This document shows positions 26,987-34,908 of a DNA stretch of 64,000 bases, one piece after another. Below the pieces are notes generated by a model that saw only the letters and a program-made list of their open reading frames with translations, made no database searches and was not told the origin of the DNA. Position numbers and translations under genes: made by a program. The DNA is from Reyranella sp. (GTDB lineage: Bacteria; Pseudomonadota; Alphaproteobacteria; Reyranellales; Reyranellaceae): positions 1 to 64,000 of the forward strand of contig NZ_JAFKJN010000020.1 in assembly GCF_017305915.1 (NCBI RefSeq). Reading direction: 5' to 3'. Numbering within the stretch: position 1 is the first letter of the stretch; every line of letters starts with the position of its first letter.

Positions 26987-27954
26987 CAGAAATATCCCTC
27001 TCTCTTCTTGCGTTCCATGGAAGCCTGCAACGCCGCGTCGACCAGCCGGCCCTGGCGCTCCGAGGAGCGCGAGTCGAGCAGCTCGGCGATCACGCTCGCC
27101 ACGTCGTCGGCCTTGGAGTCGATCGCGCCGGTGAGCGGCCAGCAGCCGAGCGTCCGGAAGCGGATGCGGCGCTTGACCGTCTTCTCGCCGGGCAGGAAGC
27201 GCATGCGGTCGTCGTCGACGGCGATCATCGCGCCGTCGCGCTCGACCACCCAGCGTTCGGCGGCGAGATAGAGCGGCACGATCGGGATCGCTTCGGCCTG
27301 GATGTAGTTCCAGACGTCGAGTTCGGTCCAGTTGGACAGCGGGAAGACGCGCATGGTGTCGCCGGGCCTGAGGCGGGCGTTGAACAGGCGCCACAGCTCC
27401 GGCCGCTGGTTGCGCGGATCCCAGACATGGCCGGCGCTGCGATGGGAGAAGATGCGCTCCTTGGCGCGCGCCTTCTCCTCGTCGCGCCGGCCGCCGCCCA
27501 GCGCGGCGTCGAAGCCGTGATGGTCGAGGGCCGTCTTCAGCGCCTCGGTCAGCATCAGGCGCGAATACTCGCCGGTCTCGGTTTCGAACGGGTTGATGCC
27601 GGCGCGCGTGGCTTCCTCGTTGCCATGGACCAGCAGGTCGAGCCCGTATTCGCGCGCCATGCGGTCGCGATGATCGATCAGGGCTCGGAAGTCCCAACCG
27701 CTGGCGATGTGCAGGAACGGGAAGGGCGGCGGCGCCGGAAAGAACGCCTTGCGGGCGAGGTGGAGCATCACGCTCGAATCCTTGCCGACCGAGTAGAGCA
27801 TCACCGGCTTGCGGAACTCGGCCACGACCTCGCGCAGGATGTGGATCGCCTCGTCCTCCAGGCGCTGCAGGTGCGGCGACAGCCCGGAGCGCTGGCGCGG
27901 GGCCGGCGGGATTTCATTGGCGGCCGCGCGGGCGGCGGTAGCTAGGGCAGACAT
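26986..27954 (-). CDS. cysD: Sulfate adenylyltransferase subunit 2
   Basis: 322 aa, ATP pyrophosphatase-fold subunit of ATP sulfurylase. The PP-loop motif is YSVGKDSSVMLHLARKAF. Typical later blocks are GGRRDEEKARAKER and FPLSNWTELDVWNY, ending KREGYF as in most CysD proteins. Start ATG 27954, 7 nt after the cysH stop (27962). It forms the heterodimer with the CysN part of the next gene. The N-terminal 20 residues are Ala/Pro-rich. Confidence 0.96.
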   Translation of the reverse strand: MSALATAARAAANEIPPAPRQRSGLSPHLQRLEDEAIHILREVVAEFRKPVMLYSVGKDSSVMLHLARKAFFPAPPPFPFLHIASGWDFRALIDHRDRMAREYGLDLLVHGNEEATRAGINPFETETGEYSRLMLTEALKTALDHHGFDAALGGGRRDEEKARAKERIFSHRSAGHVWDPRNQRPELWRLFNARLRPGDTMRVFPLSNWTELDVWNYIQAEAIPIVPLYLAAERWVVERDGAMIAVDDDRMRFLPGEKTVKRRIRFRTLGCWPLTGAIDSKADDVASVIAELLDSRSSERQGRLVDAALQASMERKKREGYF

Positions 27955-27961
27955 CTCAACT

Positions 27962-28651
27962 CTACTTTCCTGTCGGTCTTTGATGGATTCCGCATTCGGT
28001 CTTGTCGAAGCCGCGCCAGCGGCCGGCGCGGGCGTCCTCGCCGGGACGCACCGCCGAGGTACAGGGCGCGCAGCCGATCGAGGCGAAGCCCTGCGCGACC
28101 AGCGGATGGGCGGGCAGGCGATGCTCGGCCCGGTAGGCCGTGATGTCGGCACTGCTCCAGCGCGCCAGGGGATTGACCTTGATGTGCGGCGGATCGGCTT
28201 CGAACACCGGCAGGTCGACACGCGTCGAGCCCTGGAAGCGCTTGCGGCCGGTGATCCAGGCGTCGAACCCTGCGAGCGCGCGCCGCAGCGGTGCGGTCTT
28301 GCGGAAGGCGCAGCAGCCGTCGGGATCCCAGACGGCGCGCGTGGCGTCGGCATCGAGCCGTGCGACCTCTTCGACCGTCGGGCCGATCGCGCGCACGTCG
28401 GTCAGGCCGAGATGGGCACTCAGCCGGTCGCGATATTCCAGGGTCTCGTCGAAGTGCCGGCCGGTGTCGATGAACAGCACCGGGGTCGCCGGATCGATCG
28501 CGGCGACGTGGTGCAGCAGCACGGCGGATTCCGAACCGAACGACGAGACCACCGCGATGCGGCCGGGGAACAGCTCGCGCAGCGCGGCGGCGAGCACTGT
28601 GGCAGGCGGCGCAAGGCCCAGGCGGTGCTGCAGGTCGATCGCGGCGGTCAT
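27962..28651 (-). CDS. cysH: Iron-sulfur APS reductase (CysH family)
   Basis: 229 aa. The pair GCCAFRKTAPL (about residue 111) and GCAPC (about 193) supply the Cys-Cys...Cys-x2-Cys ligands of a [4Fe-4S] cluster, which marks APS reductase rather than the PAPS form. The catalytic Cys is in KTECGIH near the C-terminus. PP-loop-like SSFGSESAVLLH is at 36-47. It reduces APS to sulfite and AMP with thioredoxin. ATGA overlap with the cysA stop gives coupled translation. No sulfite reductase gene is in the window. Confidence 0.93.
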   Translation of the reverse strand: MTAAIDLQHRLGLAPPATVLAAALRELFPGRIAVVSSFGSESAVLLHHVAAIDPATPVLFIDTGRHFDETLEYRDRLSAHLGLTDVRAIGPTVEEVARLDADATRAVWDPDGCCAFRKTAPLRRALAGFDAWITGRKRFQGSTRVDLPVFEADPPHIKVNPLARWSSADITAYRAEHRLPAHPLVAQGFASIGCAPCTSAVRPGEDARAGRWRGFDKTECGIHQRPTGK

Positions 28652-29679
28652 GAGGCGAACAGCCGGGGCGTGAGCAGACGCAGATGCACGGCCTGGCCCT
28701 GGTGCACGGTGCGGCCGATCGCGAGCTCGATCTCCACCGTCGGCAGCCTGTCGGCGATCGCCAGCTCGATCCGGCGCGCGGGCCCGCGGCGGCGCACCGA
28801 GACGACCGTCGCGGTGAGCCGGTTGTCGCCGAACGGCTCGGCCAGCGTCAGGTCGGTCGGCCGCACGAACAGGGCGGCGGCGCCGGACGGGAGGCCGTGG
28901 TCGAGCGCGATCGCCTGGCCGCCGATGCGCAAGGCGTGCGGCGCGAGCTCGACCGGTAGGCGGACGGCCTCGCCGACGAAGCCTGCGACGAAGGCGGTTG
29001 CCGGGCGGTCGAGCACGTCGTCGGGCGTGCCGATCTGCTCGATACGCCCCTTGTTCAGGATGGCGACCCGGTCGGCAAGCTCGAGCGCCTCCTCCTGGTC
29101 GTGGGTGACGAACAGCGTGGTGTGGCCGGTGCGGTCGTGCAGCTCGCGCAGCCAGCGGCGCAGGTCGCGCCGCACCTGCGCGTCGAGCGCGCCGAACGGC
29201 TCGTCGAGCAGCAGGACGCGCGGCTCGACGGCGAGCGCGCGGGCGAGCGCGACGCGCTGACGCTGGCCGCCCGAGAGCTGCGCCGGGGCGCGGCGGCCGA
29301 GACCCGAAAGCTGCACCAGCTCGAGCAACTTGGCGACGCGGCGGCGGATTTCCTTGTCCGGGGGCCGGGTGGCGCGCGGCCGCACGCGCAGGCCATAGGC
29401 GATGTTCTCGGCGACGCTCAGATGCTTGAACAGGGCATAGTGCTGGAAGACGAAGCCGACCCGCCGCTCGCGCACCGGCCGATGCGTGGCGTCCTCGCCG
29501 CCGAACAGGATACGGCCGCTGGTCGGCGTCTCGAGTCCGGCGACCAGCCGCAGCAGCGTGGTCTTGCCGGAGCCCGACGGGCCGAGCAAAGCGAGCAGCT
29601 CGCCGGGCTCGACGGCTATGTCGAGCGAATCGACCGCGACGGTGGTGCCGAAGGTCCTGCCGAGGCTCTCTGCCGCGAT
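28648..29679 (-). CDS. cysA: Sulfate/thiosulfate ABC transporter ATP-binding protein
   Basis: About 344 aa. Walker A GPSGSGKTT, signature LSGGQRQRVALARAL, Walker B LLLDEPFGALD and the H-loop THDQEEALEL all match CysA, with the regulatory C-terminal domain (LFVRPTDLTL). The start is a problem: between the cysW stop (29702) and the first conserved residues there is no ATG, GTG or TTG in frame. The end given is an ATC at 29679, where homologues begin. The nearest ordinary start is an ATG at 29832 inside cysW. The 3' end overlaps cysH by ATGA. Confidence 0.88.
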   Translation of the reverse strand: MAAESLGRTFGTTVAVDSLDIAVEPGELLALLGPSGSGKTTLLRLVAGLETPTSGRILFGGEDATHRPVRERRVGFVFQHYALFKHLSVAENIAYGLRVRPRATRPPDKEIRRRVAKLLELVQLSGLGRRAPAQLSGGQRQRVALARALAVEPRVLLLDEPFGALDAQVRRDLRRWLRELHDRTGHTTLFVTHDQEEALELADRVAILNKGRIEQIGTPDDVLDRPATAFVAGFVGEAVRLPVELAPHALRIGGQAIALDHGLPSGAAALFVRPTDLTLAEPFGDNRLTATVVSVRRRGPARRIELAIADRLPTVEIELAIGRTVHQGQAVHLRLLTPRLFAS

Positions 29680-29701
29680 GGCGACGGCCTCGGCGGCCGG
29701 G

Positions 29702-30544
29702 TTAGCGTCGCCGGACGGCGGAGAGCCCGTGCCCGTATCGCCATTCGAGGATGGACTTGCCGACAAGGGTGACGAGGGCCAGTCCCGCCAGGAGCGAGGC
29801 GACGGCGAAAGCAGCGACGAAGTTGTACTCATTGTAAAGGATCTCCACCTGCAGCGGCATGGTGTTGGTGAGGCCGCGGATGTGGCCGGAGACGACCGAC
29901 ACCGCGCCGAATTCGCCCATCGCACGCGCGTTGCAGAGCAGCACGCCGTAGAGCAGCGCCCAGCGGACGTTGGGCAGGGTGACGGTCAGGAAGGTGCGCC
30001 AGCCCGAGGCGCCGAGCGTCATCGCCGCTTCCTCTTCCGCGGTGCCCTGCTCCTGCATCAGCGGGATCAGCTCTCGGGCAATGAAGGGGAAGGTGACGAA
30101 GATGGTCGCCAGCACGATGCCGGGCACGGCGAAGATGATCTTGAAGTCCCAGTCGCTGAGCGTCGGGCCGAGCAGGCCCTTGGCGCCGAACAGCAGCACG
30201 TAGACCAGGCCCGAGACGACCGGCGAGACCGAGAAGGGCAGATCGATCAGGCTGACCAGCAAGCTCTTGCCTGGGAACCAGAACTTGGCGATCGACCAGG
30301 CCGCGCACACGCCAAACACCAGGTTGAGCGGCACGGCGATCGCGGCGATCAGCAGGGTGAGCCCGATCGCCGACTGCGTGTCGGGATCGTCGAACGCGGC
30401 GAGATAGGCATCGACCCCGCGGCGCAGCGCCTCGCTGAACACGGCCAGCAGCGGCAGGGCGAGGAACAGGCCGAGGAAGCCGATCGCGATCCCGGTCAGA
30501 ACCCAGCATGTGACGGCGCTTTCGGCTAATGCGGTGTCACGCAT
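29702..30544 (-). CDS. cysW: Sulfate ABC transporter permease CysW
   Basis: 280 aa, six membrane segments. The EAA loop AAMTLGASGWRTFLTVTLPN (about 175-194) contacts CysA. The N-terminus (TCWVLTGIAIGFLGLFLALP) and the region NARAMGEFGAVSVVSGHIRG are typical for CysW. It overlaps cysT by 8 bp and is followed by cysA. It forms the pore with CysT. Confidence 0.95.
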   Translation of the reverse strand: MRDTALAESAVTCWVLTGIAIGFLGLFLALPLLAVFSEALRRGVDAYLAAFDDPDTQSAIGLTLLIAAIAVPLNLVFGVCAAWSIAKFWFPGKSLLVSLIDLPFSVSPVVSGLVYVLLFGAKGLLGPTLSDWDFKIIFAVPGIVLATIFVTFPFIARELIPLMQEQGTAEEEAAMTLGASGWRTFLTVTLPNVRWALLYGVLLCNARAMGEFGAVSVVSGHIRGLTNTMPLQVEILYNEYNFVAAFAVASLLAGLALVTLVGKSILEWRYGHGLSAVRRR

Positions 30545-31406
30545 CGCCCATTCTCCGGCGGCTGACCGCCTGCAGGAGGTTGATGGCGAGCAGGGCGGCG
30601 AAAGAGATCACCAGCATGACGGTCGCGATCGCCGAGGCGCCGGCATAGTCGTACTCCTCCAGCCGGGCGACGATCAGCAGCGGGGCGATCTCCGACTTGA
30701 ACGGCATGTTGCCGGCGATGAAGATCACCGAGCCGTACTCGCCGACGGCGCGGGCGAAGGCGAGGGCGATCCCGGTGAGCAGCGCGGGCAGCAGGGCCGG
30801 CAACACGACGCGGAAGAAGGTCTGGCGCCGCGTCGCGCCCAGCGTTGCCGAGGCCTCCTCGATCTCGCGGTCGAGGTCCTGCAGCACCGGCTGCACCGTG
30901 CGCACCACGAAGGGCAGGCCGATGAACACCAGGGCAATGAAGATGCCGAGCGGCGTGAAGGCGATCTTGATGCCCCACGGCTCGAACAGCGCGCCGATCC
31001 AGCCGTTCGGGGCGTAGAGCGCGGCCAGCGCGATGCCGGCGACGGCGGTCGGCAGCGCGAACGGCAGGTCGACGGCGGCGTCGATGGGCTGACGGCCGGG
31101 GAAGCTGTAGCGCGTCAGCACCCAGGCGACGATCATGCCGAACAGGGCGTTGACCAGCGCGGCTGCCGCCGAGATCACGAAGCTGGTCTCGAGCGCGGCC
31201 AGCACGCGTGGCGTCGTCGCGACCCGCCAGATGCCGTCGAGCCCGAGCCCGCTGGCGCGCCACACCAGCACGGCGAGCGGGATCAGCACGATCAGCGACA
31301 GGTAGGTGAGGGTGAAGCCGAAGGTGATCCCAAAGCCCGGCAGCGCGCCGGGCTTCGGGATCGCCGGAGGCCAGGACGGGCTCCACGACTGGACGGCGAC
31401 GCTCAT
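30537..31406 (-). CDS. cysT: Sulfate ABC transporter permease CysT
   Basis: 289 aa, six membrane segments, also called CysU. The EAA loop is EASATLGATRRQTFFRVVLP, and the later ARAVGEYGSVIFIAGNMPFK is characteristic. An N-terminal Pro-rich segment of about 25 residues precedes the first helix. The ATG (31406) overlaps the cysP stop (31403) as ATGA. It pairs with CysW to form the channel. Confidence 0.95.
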   Translation of the reverse strand: MSVAVQSWSPSWPPAIPKPGALPGFGITFGFTLTYLSLIVLIPLAVLVWRASGLGLDGIWRVATTPRVLAALETSFVISAAAALVNALFGMIVAWVLTRYSFPGRQPIDAAVDLPFALPTAVAGIALAALYAPNGWIGALFEPWGIKIAFTPLGIFIALVFIGLPFVVRTVQPVLQDLDREIEEASATLGATRRQTFFRVVLPALLPALLTGIALAFARAVGEYGSVIFIAGNMPFKSEIAPLLIVARLEEYDYAGASAIATVMLVISFAALLAINLLQAVSRRRMGDA

Positions 31407-32443
31407 CGCGTTGCCGTCCCGCCCGGCTTGTAGAGGCGGTCGAACTGGCCGTCGTCGGCGAAGTGCGTGGCCTGTGCCTTGGTCCAGCCGCCGAACGCCT
31501 GGTCGATGGTGACCAGCCGGATCTTCGGGAAGCGGGCGAGGTCGGTCGGGTCGGCCTGCTCGGGTTTGAAGGGACGATAGAAGTTCTTCGCGATGATCTT
31601 CTGCGCCGCCGGCGAGTAGAGGTAGTTGAGGTAGGCCTCGGCGACCTTGCGGGTGCCGCGCTTGTCGGCCACCGCATCGACCAACGACACCGGCGGCTCG
31701 GCCAGGATCGAGAAGGGCGGCACGACGATCTCGAACTTGTCGGCGCCGAACTCCTGCAGGGTGAGGAGGGCCTCGTTTTCCCAGGCGATCAGCAGGTCGC
31801 CGACGCCGCGCTGGGCGAAGGTCGTGGTCGAGCCGCGCGCGCCCGAGTCGAGCACCGGGACGTTCCTGTAGATCGCCTCGACGAACTTCTGCGCCGCCGC
31901 CTCGTCGCCCTTGGTGCGGTCGATTTCGTAGGCCCAGGCGGCGAGGTAGTTCCAGCGCGCGCCGCCCGAGGTCTTGGGATTGGGCGTGATGATCGAGACG
32001 CCGGGCTTGGCGAGATCCAGCCAGTCCTTGACGCCCTTGGGATTGCCCTTGCGCACCACGAACACGATGGTCGAGGTGTAGGGAGCGGAGTTGTTGGGCA
32101 GGCGCTTCTGCCAGTCGGCGGGGAGGCGCTTGGATTCGCGCGCGATGGCGTCGATGTCGCCGGCCAGGGCAAGCGTGACGATGTCGGCTTCGAGGCCGTC
32201 GATCACCGAGCGGGCCTGCTTGCCCGAGCCGCCGTGCGAGGTGCGGACGGTGACCTTCTGGCCGGTGGCGGCCTGCCAGGTCCTGGCGAAGTCCGCGTCG
32301 AGCGCGCGATAGAGCTCGCGGGTGGGATCGTACGAAACGTTGGTCAGCGTGACCGCCGCCGGCGTCTGGCCGCGCGCGGCGATGGGCAGGCCGAGGGCGG
32401 CGGCCGCCGTCAGCACGAAGCGGCGGGAAAACGGGATGGACAT
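31403..32443 (-). CDS. cysP: Periplasmic sulfate/thiosulfate-binding protein
   Basis: 346 aa; could equally be called sbp. Start ATG 32443 has AGGAG 6 nt upstream. The signal peptide (SRRFVLTAAAALGLPIAARG) has a Tat-like twin arginine. Family blocks are LTNVSYDPTRELYRALDADF, RTSHGGSGKQARSVIDGL and NPKTSGGARWNYLAAW. It binds sulfate in the periplasm and hands it to CysT/CysW. First gene of the operon; the 273 bp upstream, shared with the divergent MBL gene, should hold the promoter and any sulfur-responsive regulator site, but I see no clear operator. Confidence 0.93.
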   Translation of the reverse strand: MSIPFSRRFVLTAAAALGLPIAARGQTPAAVTLTNVSYDPTRELYRALDADFARTWQAATGQKVTVRTSHGGSGKQARSVIDGLEADIVTLALAGDIDAIARESKRLPADWQKRLPNNSAPYTSTIVFVVRKGNPKGVKDWLDLAKPGVSIITPNPKTSGGARWNYLAAWAYEIDRTKGDEAAAQKFVEAIYRNVPVLDSGARGSTTTFAQRGVGDLLIAWENEALLTLQEFGADKFEIVVPPFSILAEPPVSLVDAVADKRGTRKVAEAYLNYLYSPAAQKIIAKNFYRPFKPEQADPTDLARFPKIRLVTIDQAFGGWTKAQATHFADDGQFDRLYKPGGTATR

Positions 32444-32716
32444 GACGTCACTCCTGCCGGCGCTCGGGCCGGCCTTTGACTTCAGACAAGGCAATCGACG
32501 ATCAGTGGCAATGGCCGCGTCGACAGCTCGAGCGAATGGAACCGAAGTGATGCACGCCCCTTGAAATGCCCGCCTTCGCGCGGCGTCTCAATAATCGACG
32601 TTGCCAAAGTTCGGTGCGCTCGCAGCAAAACGTTGGCAGCGCGGACGGGTCGTGAGGAAGAACGTGTTTTCCCGCCGCGTGACCCGCTAAAATCGCCGGC
32701 AGCCGGGAGGATCGAC

Positions 32717-33715
32717 ATGGCCAAGTGGCAATTCACAAAAGGTCTGCACGACATCGGTGGCGGCTGTCATGCGTATCTCCAGCCTGACGGTGGCTGGGGC
32801 TGGAGCAATGCCGGCCTGATCACGGACGGCGACCGCAGCCTGCTGGTCGACACGCTGTTCGACCTCAGGCTCACGCGCGAGATGCTGGGCACGATGCGCG
32901 ACGCGGTGCCGGCCGCGAAGTCGATCGGCACGCTGGTCAATACGCATTCCAACGGCGACCACACCTTCGGCAACCAGCTTCTCGGCGGCTCCGAGATCGT
33001 CACCACCAAGGCCTGCGCGCAGGAGATGCTCGACCGGCCGCCCGAGGCGCTGGCCGCCATGATCCGCAATCGCGAGGCGCTCGGCGACGGCGGCAAATTC
33101 CTCTACGAGATGATGGCGCGGCACTTCGAATGGGACGATGTCGTCTACACCGCGCCGACGCAGACCTTCGACGGCCGGCTCGACCTCAAGGTCGGCGACA
33201 AGCAGGTGCAGCTCCACGAGGCGGGGCCGGCGCACACCAGGGGCGACCTGCTCGTCTATCTGCCCAAGGAGAAGATCGTCTTCACCGGCGACCTTTTGTT
33301 CATGGGCGGCCATCCGGTGATCTGGGCCGGGCCGATCCGAAACTGGATCAAGGCCTGCGACACGATCCTGGGCTGGGACGTCGAGATCGTCGTGCCGGGC
33401 CATGGCCCGATCACCGACAAGGCGGGCGTGGCGACCTTCCGCGGCTACCTCGAGTACATCGACCGCGAGGCGCGCAAGCGCTACGACGCGGGCGTCGGCG
33501 CCTACGAGGCCGCGACCCAGATCTCGCTCGAGCCCTATGTCGACTGGATCGATTCCGAGCGCATCGTCATGAACGTGGCGGCGCTGTACCGCGAGTACGG
33601 CGCGGCGGAGAAGCCCAACCCGATGGCGCTATGGGCCGACATGTACCGCTTCCATCAGGCGGGGCTGTGCAACTGCCATCGCCACGCCCAACTGAAGGGC
33701 CTGACCACGGCCTGA
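32717..33715 (+). CDS. MBL-fold metallo-hydrolase
   Basis: 332 aa, start ATG 32717 with GGGAGG 7 nt upstream. The metal motif reads NTHSNGDHTFGN, i.e. His-x-Asn-x-Asp-His in place of His-x-His-x-Asp-His, a variant known in some MBL subgroups. Later ligands are in GPAHTRGD, FTGDLLF and VPGHGPITDK. A C-terminal helical tail follows residue 240 and ends CNCHRHAQLKG. Substrate unknown; not assignable to beta-lactamase or glyoxalase II. Divergent from cysP. Confidence 0.8.
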   Translation: MAKWQFTKGLHDIGGGCHAYLQPDGGWGWSNAGLITDGDRSLLVDTLFDLRLTREMLGTMRDAVPAAKSIGTLVNTHSNGDHTFGNQLLGGSEIVTTKACAQEMLDRPPEALAAMIRNREALGDGGKFLYEMMARHFEWDDVVYTAPTQTFDGRLDLKVGDKQVQLHEAGPAHTRGDLLVYLPKEKIVFTGDLLFMGGHPVIWAGPIRNWIKACDTILGWDVEIVVPGHGPITDKAGVATFRGYLEYIDREARKRYDAGVGAYEAATQISLEPYVDWIDSERIVMNVAALYREYGAAEKPNPMALWADMYRFHQAGLCNCHRHAQLKGLTTA

Positions 33716-33808
33716 ACCTGTCCGCGCCCACCCTGCAGATGGTACGATGCGCCGCTTGACGCACCGGAGCAGGTGGTTTAGCCGGACACGCCCAAGCCCG
33801 AGGACTTA

Positions 33809-34897
33809 TTGGCAAAGCAAGGTTTTTTGAAATCCGCGCTGGCGGGCGTCGGCCTTTGGCGAAAGGCCATCGCCGCGGACTTTCCCGGTATCGACGATCC
33901 CGACCCCGAGCGGCAGGGACAGGCCTTGTTCCGCCGCGGCCGCTTTCGCATGCGTGCCGGCGACCTCGAGGCGGCGGTGGCCGACTTCGACCGGGCGATC
34001 GAGCTGCTGCCCGACTTCGCCGACGCCGTAAGCTCGCGCGCCGAATGCCTCGACATGCAAGGCAAGAGCGACGCGGCGCGGCCCGACTACGAGCATGCCC
34101 GCCGGCTGTGGGCCGCGCACCGCACCGGCGCGCCCGATCGCAGCTACCTCTGGCGCCAGCAGGGACGGCTGAGCTTCGAGGTCGAATCCTACGAGCTGGC
34201 GCTGGAGCGCATCAAGACCGGGGCGCTTCCCCACGCCGCCGTCGGCAATGCGCTGCTGGCGCTCGGCCGGCCGGCCGAGGCGCTGCGCGCCTACGAGCGG
34301 GCACTGAAGATCAAGGAGAAGGACTCGGCGCTGCTGGCGATGCGCGGCGAGGCGCTGTCGCTGCTGGGCCGCTACCGGCAGGCCGTCGCCTCGTTCACCG
34401 TGTCGCTGCGCCACAATCACAAGGCGCCCGAGACCTTGAGCGGCCGCGCCGTCGCCCATGCCGCGATGGGCAACATCGGCAAGGCCAATGCCGACTGGCG
34501 GCGGCAGCTCGCGCTGCTGCCGGAGCGGCAGGCCGCGGCGCGTGCCTGCGTGCTGCTGCGGCTCGCCGACTGGGCGGCGGCGCTGCCGGAGCTCGAGCGC
34601 GCGATCGAGGCCCATCCGGACGATCCCTATTGGCGGCTCTATCGCCTGACGGCGCTGCGCCGCCTCGGCCGGTTGGGCGATGCCGCGGCAGCGGCGGCCG
34701 ACGGCCCCTGGCCGGCACCGCTGTTCGCGCTGCTGGCCGGCAAGACCAACGCCGAGATGGTGCTGGCTGCTGCCACGACCGAGGGCCGCCGAATCGAGGC
34801 GCTGTTCCAGCTCGAGCGCTACAAGGACGTCGTCGAGACCGCGCCGCCCGCCCTGATCGAGTACGCCGCCGCGCGCAACGAGCTGTCGCGCCGCTAG
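33809..34897 (+). CDS. Tetratricopeptide-repeat protein
   Basis: 362 aa from TTG 33809, preceded by GAGGA at about 6 nt. Repeats with the TPR pattern are visible: LFRRGRFRMRAGDLEAAVAD, then AVSSRAECLDMQGKSDAARPD, then ALLALGRPAEALRAYERAL and LLAMRGEALSLLGRYRQAVA. No signal peptide, so probably cytosolic. It lies 11 bp before the glycosyltransferase-like gene, suggesting a shared role as a scaffold or a substrate-recognition partner. Function unknown. Confidence 0.75.
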   Translation: MAKQGFLKSALAGVGLWRKAIAADFPGIDDPDPERQGQALFRRGRFRMRAGDLEAAVADFDRAIELLPDFADAVSSRAECLDMQGKSDAARPDYEHARRLWAAHRTGAPDRSYLWRQQGRLSFEVESYELALERIKTGALPHAAVGNALLALGRPAEALRAYERALKIKEKDSALLAMRGEALSLLGRYRQAVASFTVSLRHNHKAPETLSGRAVAHAAMGNIGKANADWRRQLALLPERQAAARACVLLRLADWAAALPELERAIEAHPDDPYWRLYRLTALRRLGRLGDAAAAAADGPWPAPLFALLAGKTNAEMVLAAATTEGRRIEALFQLERYKDVVETAPPALIEYAAARNELSRR

Positions 34898-34908
34898 GAG
34901 GGAAGCCG

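Noticed and set aside
25067..27271. Plus-strand open frame of 734 codons opposite cysNC and cysD
   Set aside because: Antisense shadow; the minus-strand enzymes show all expected motifs.
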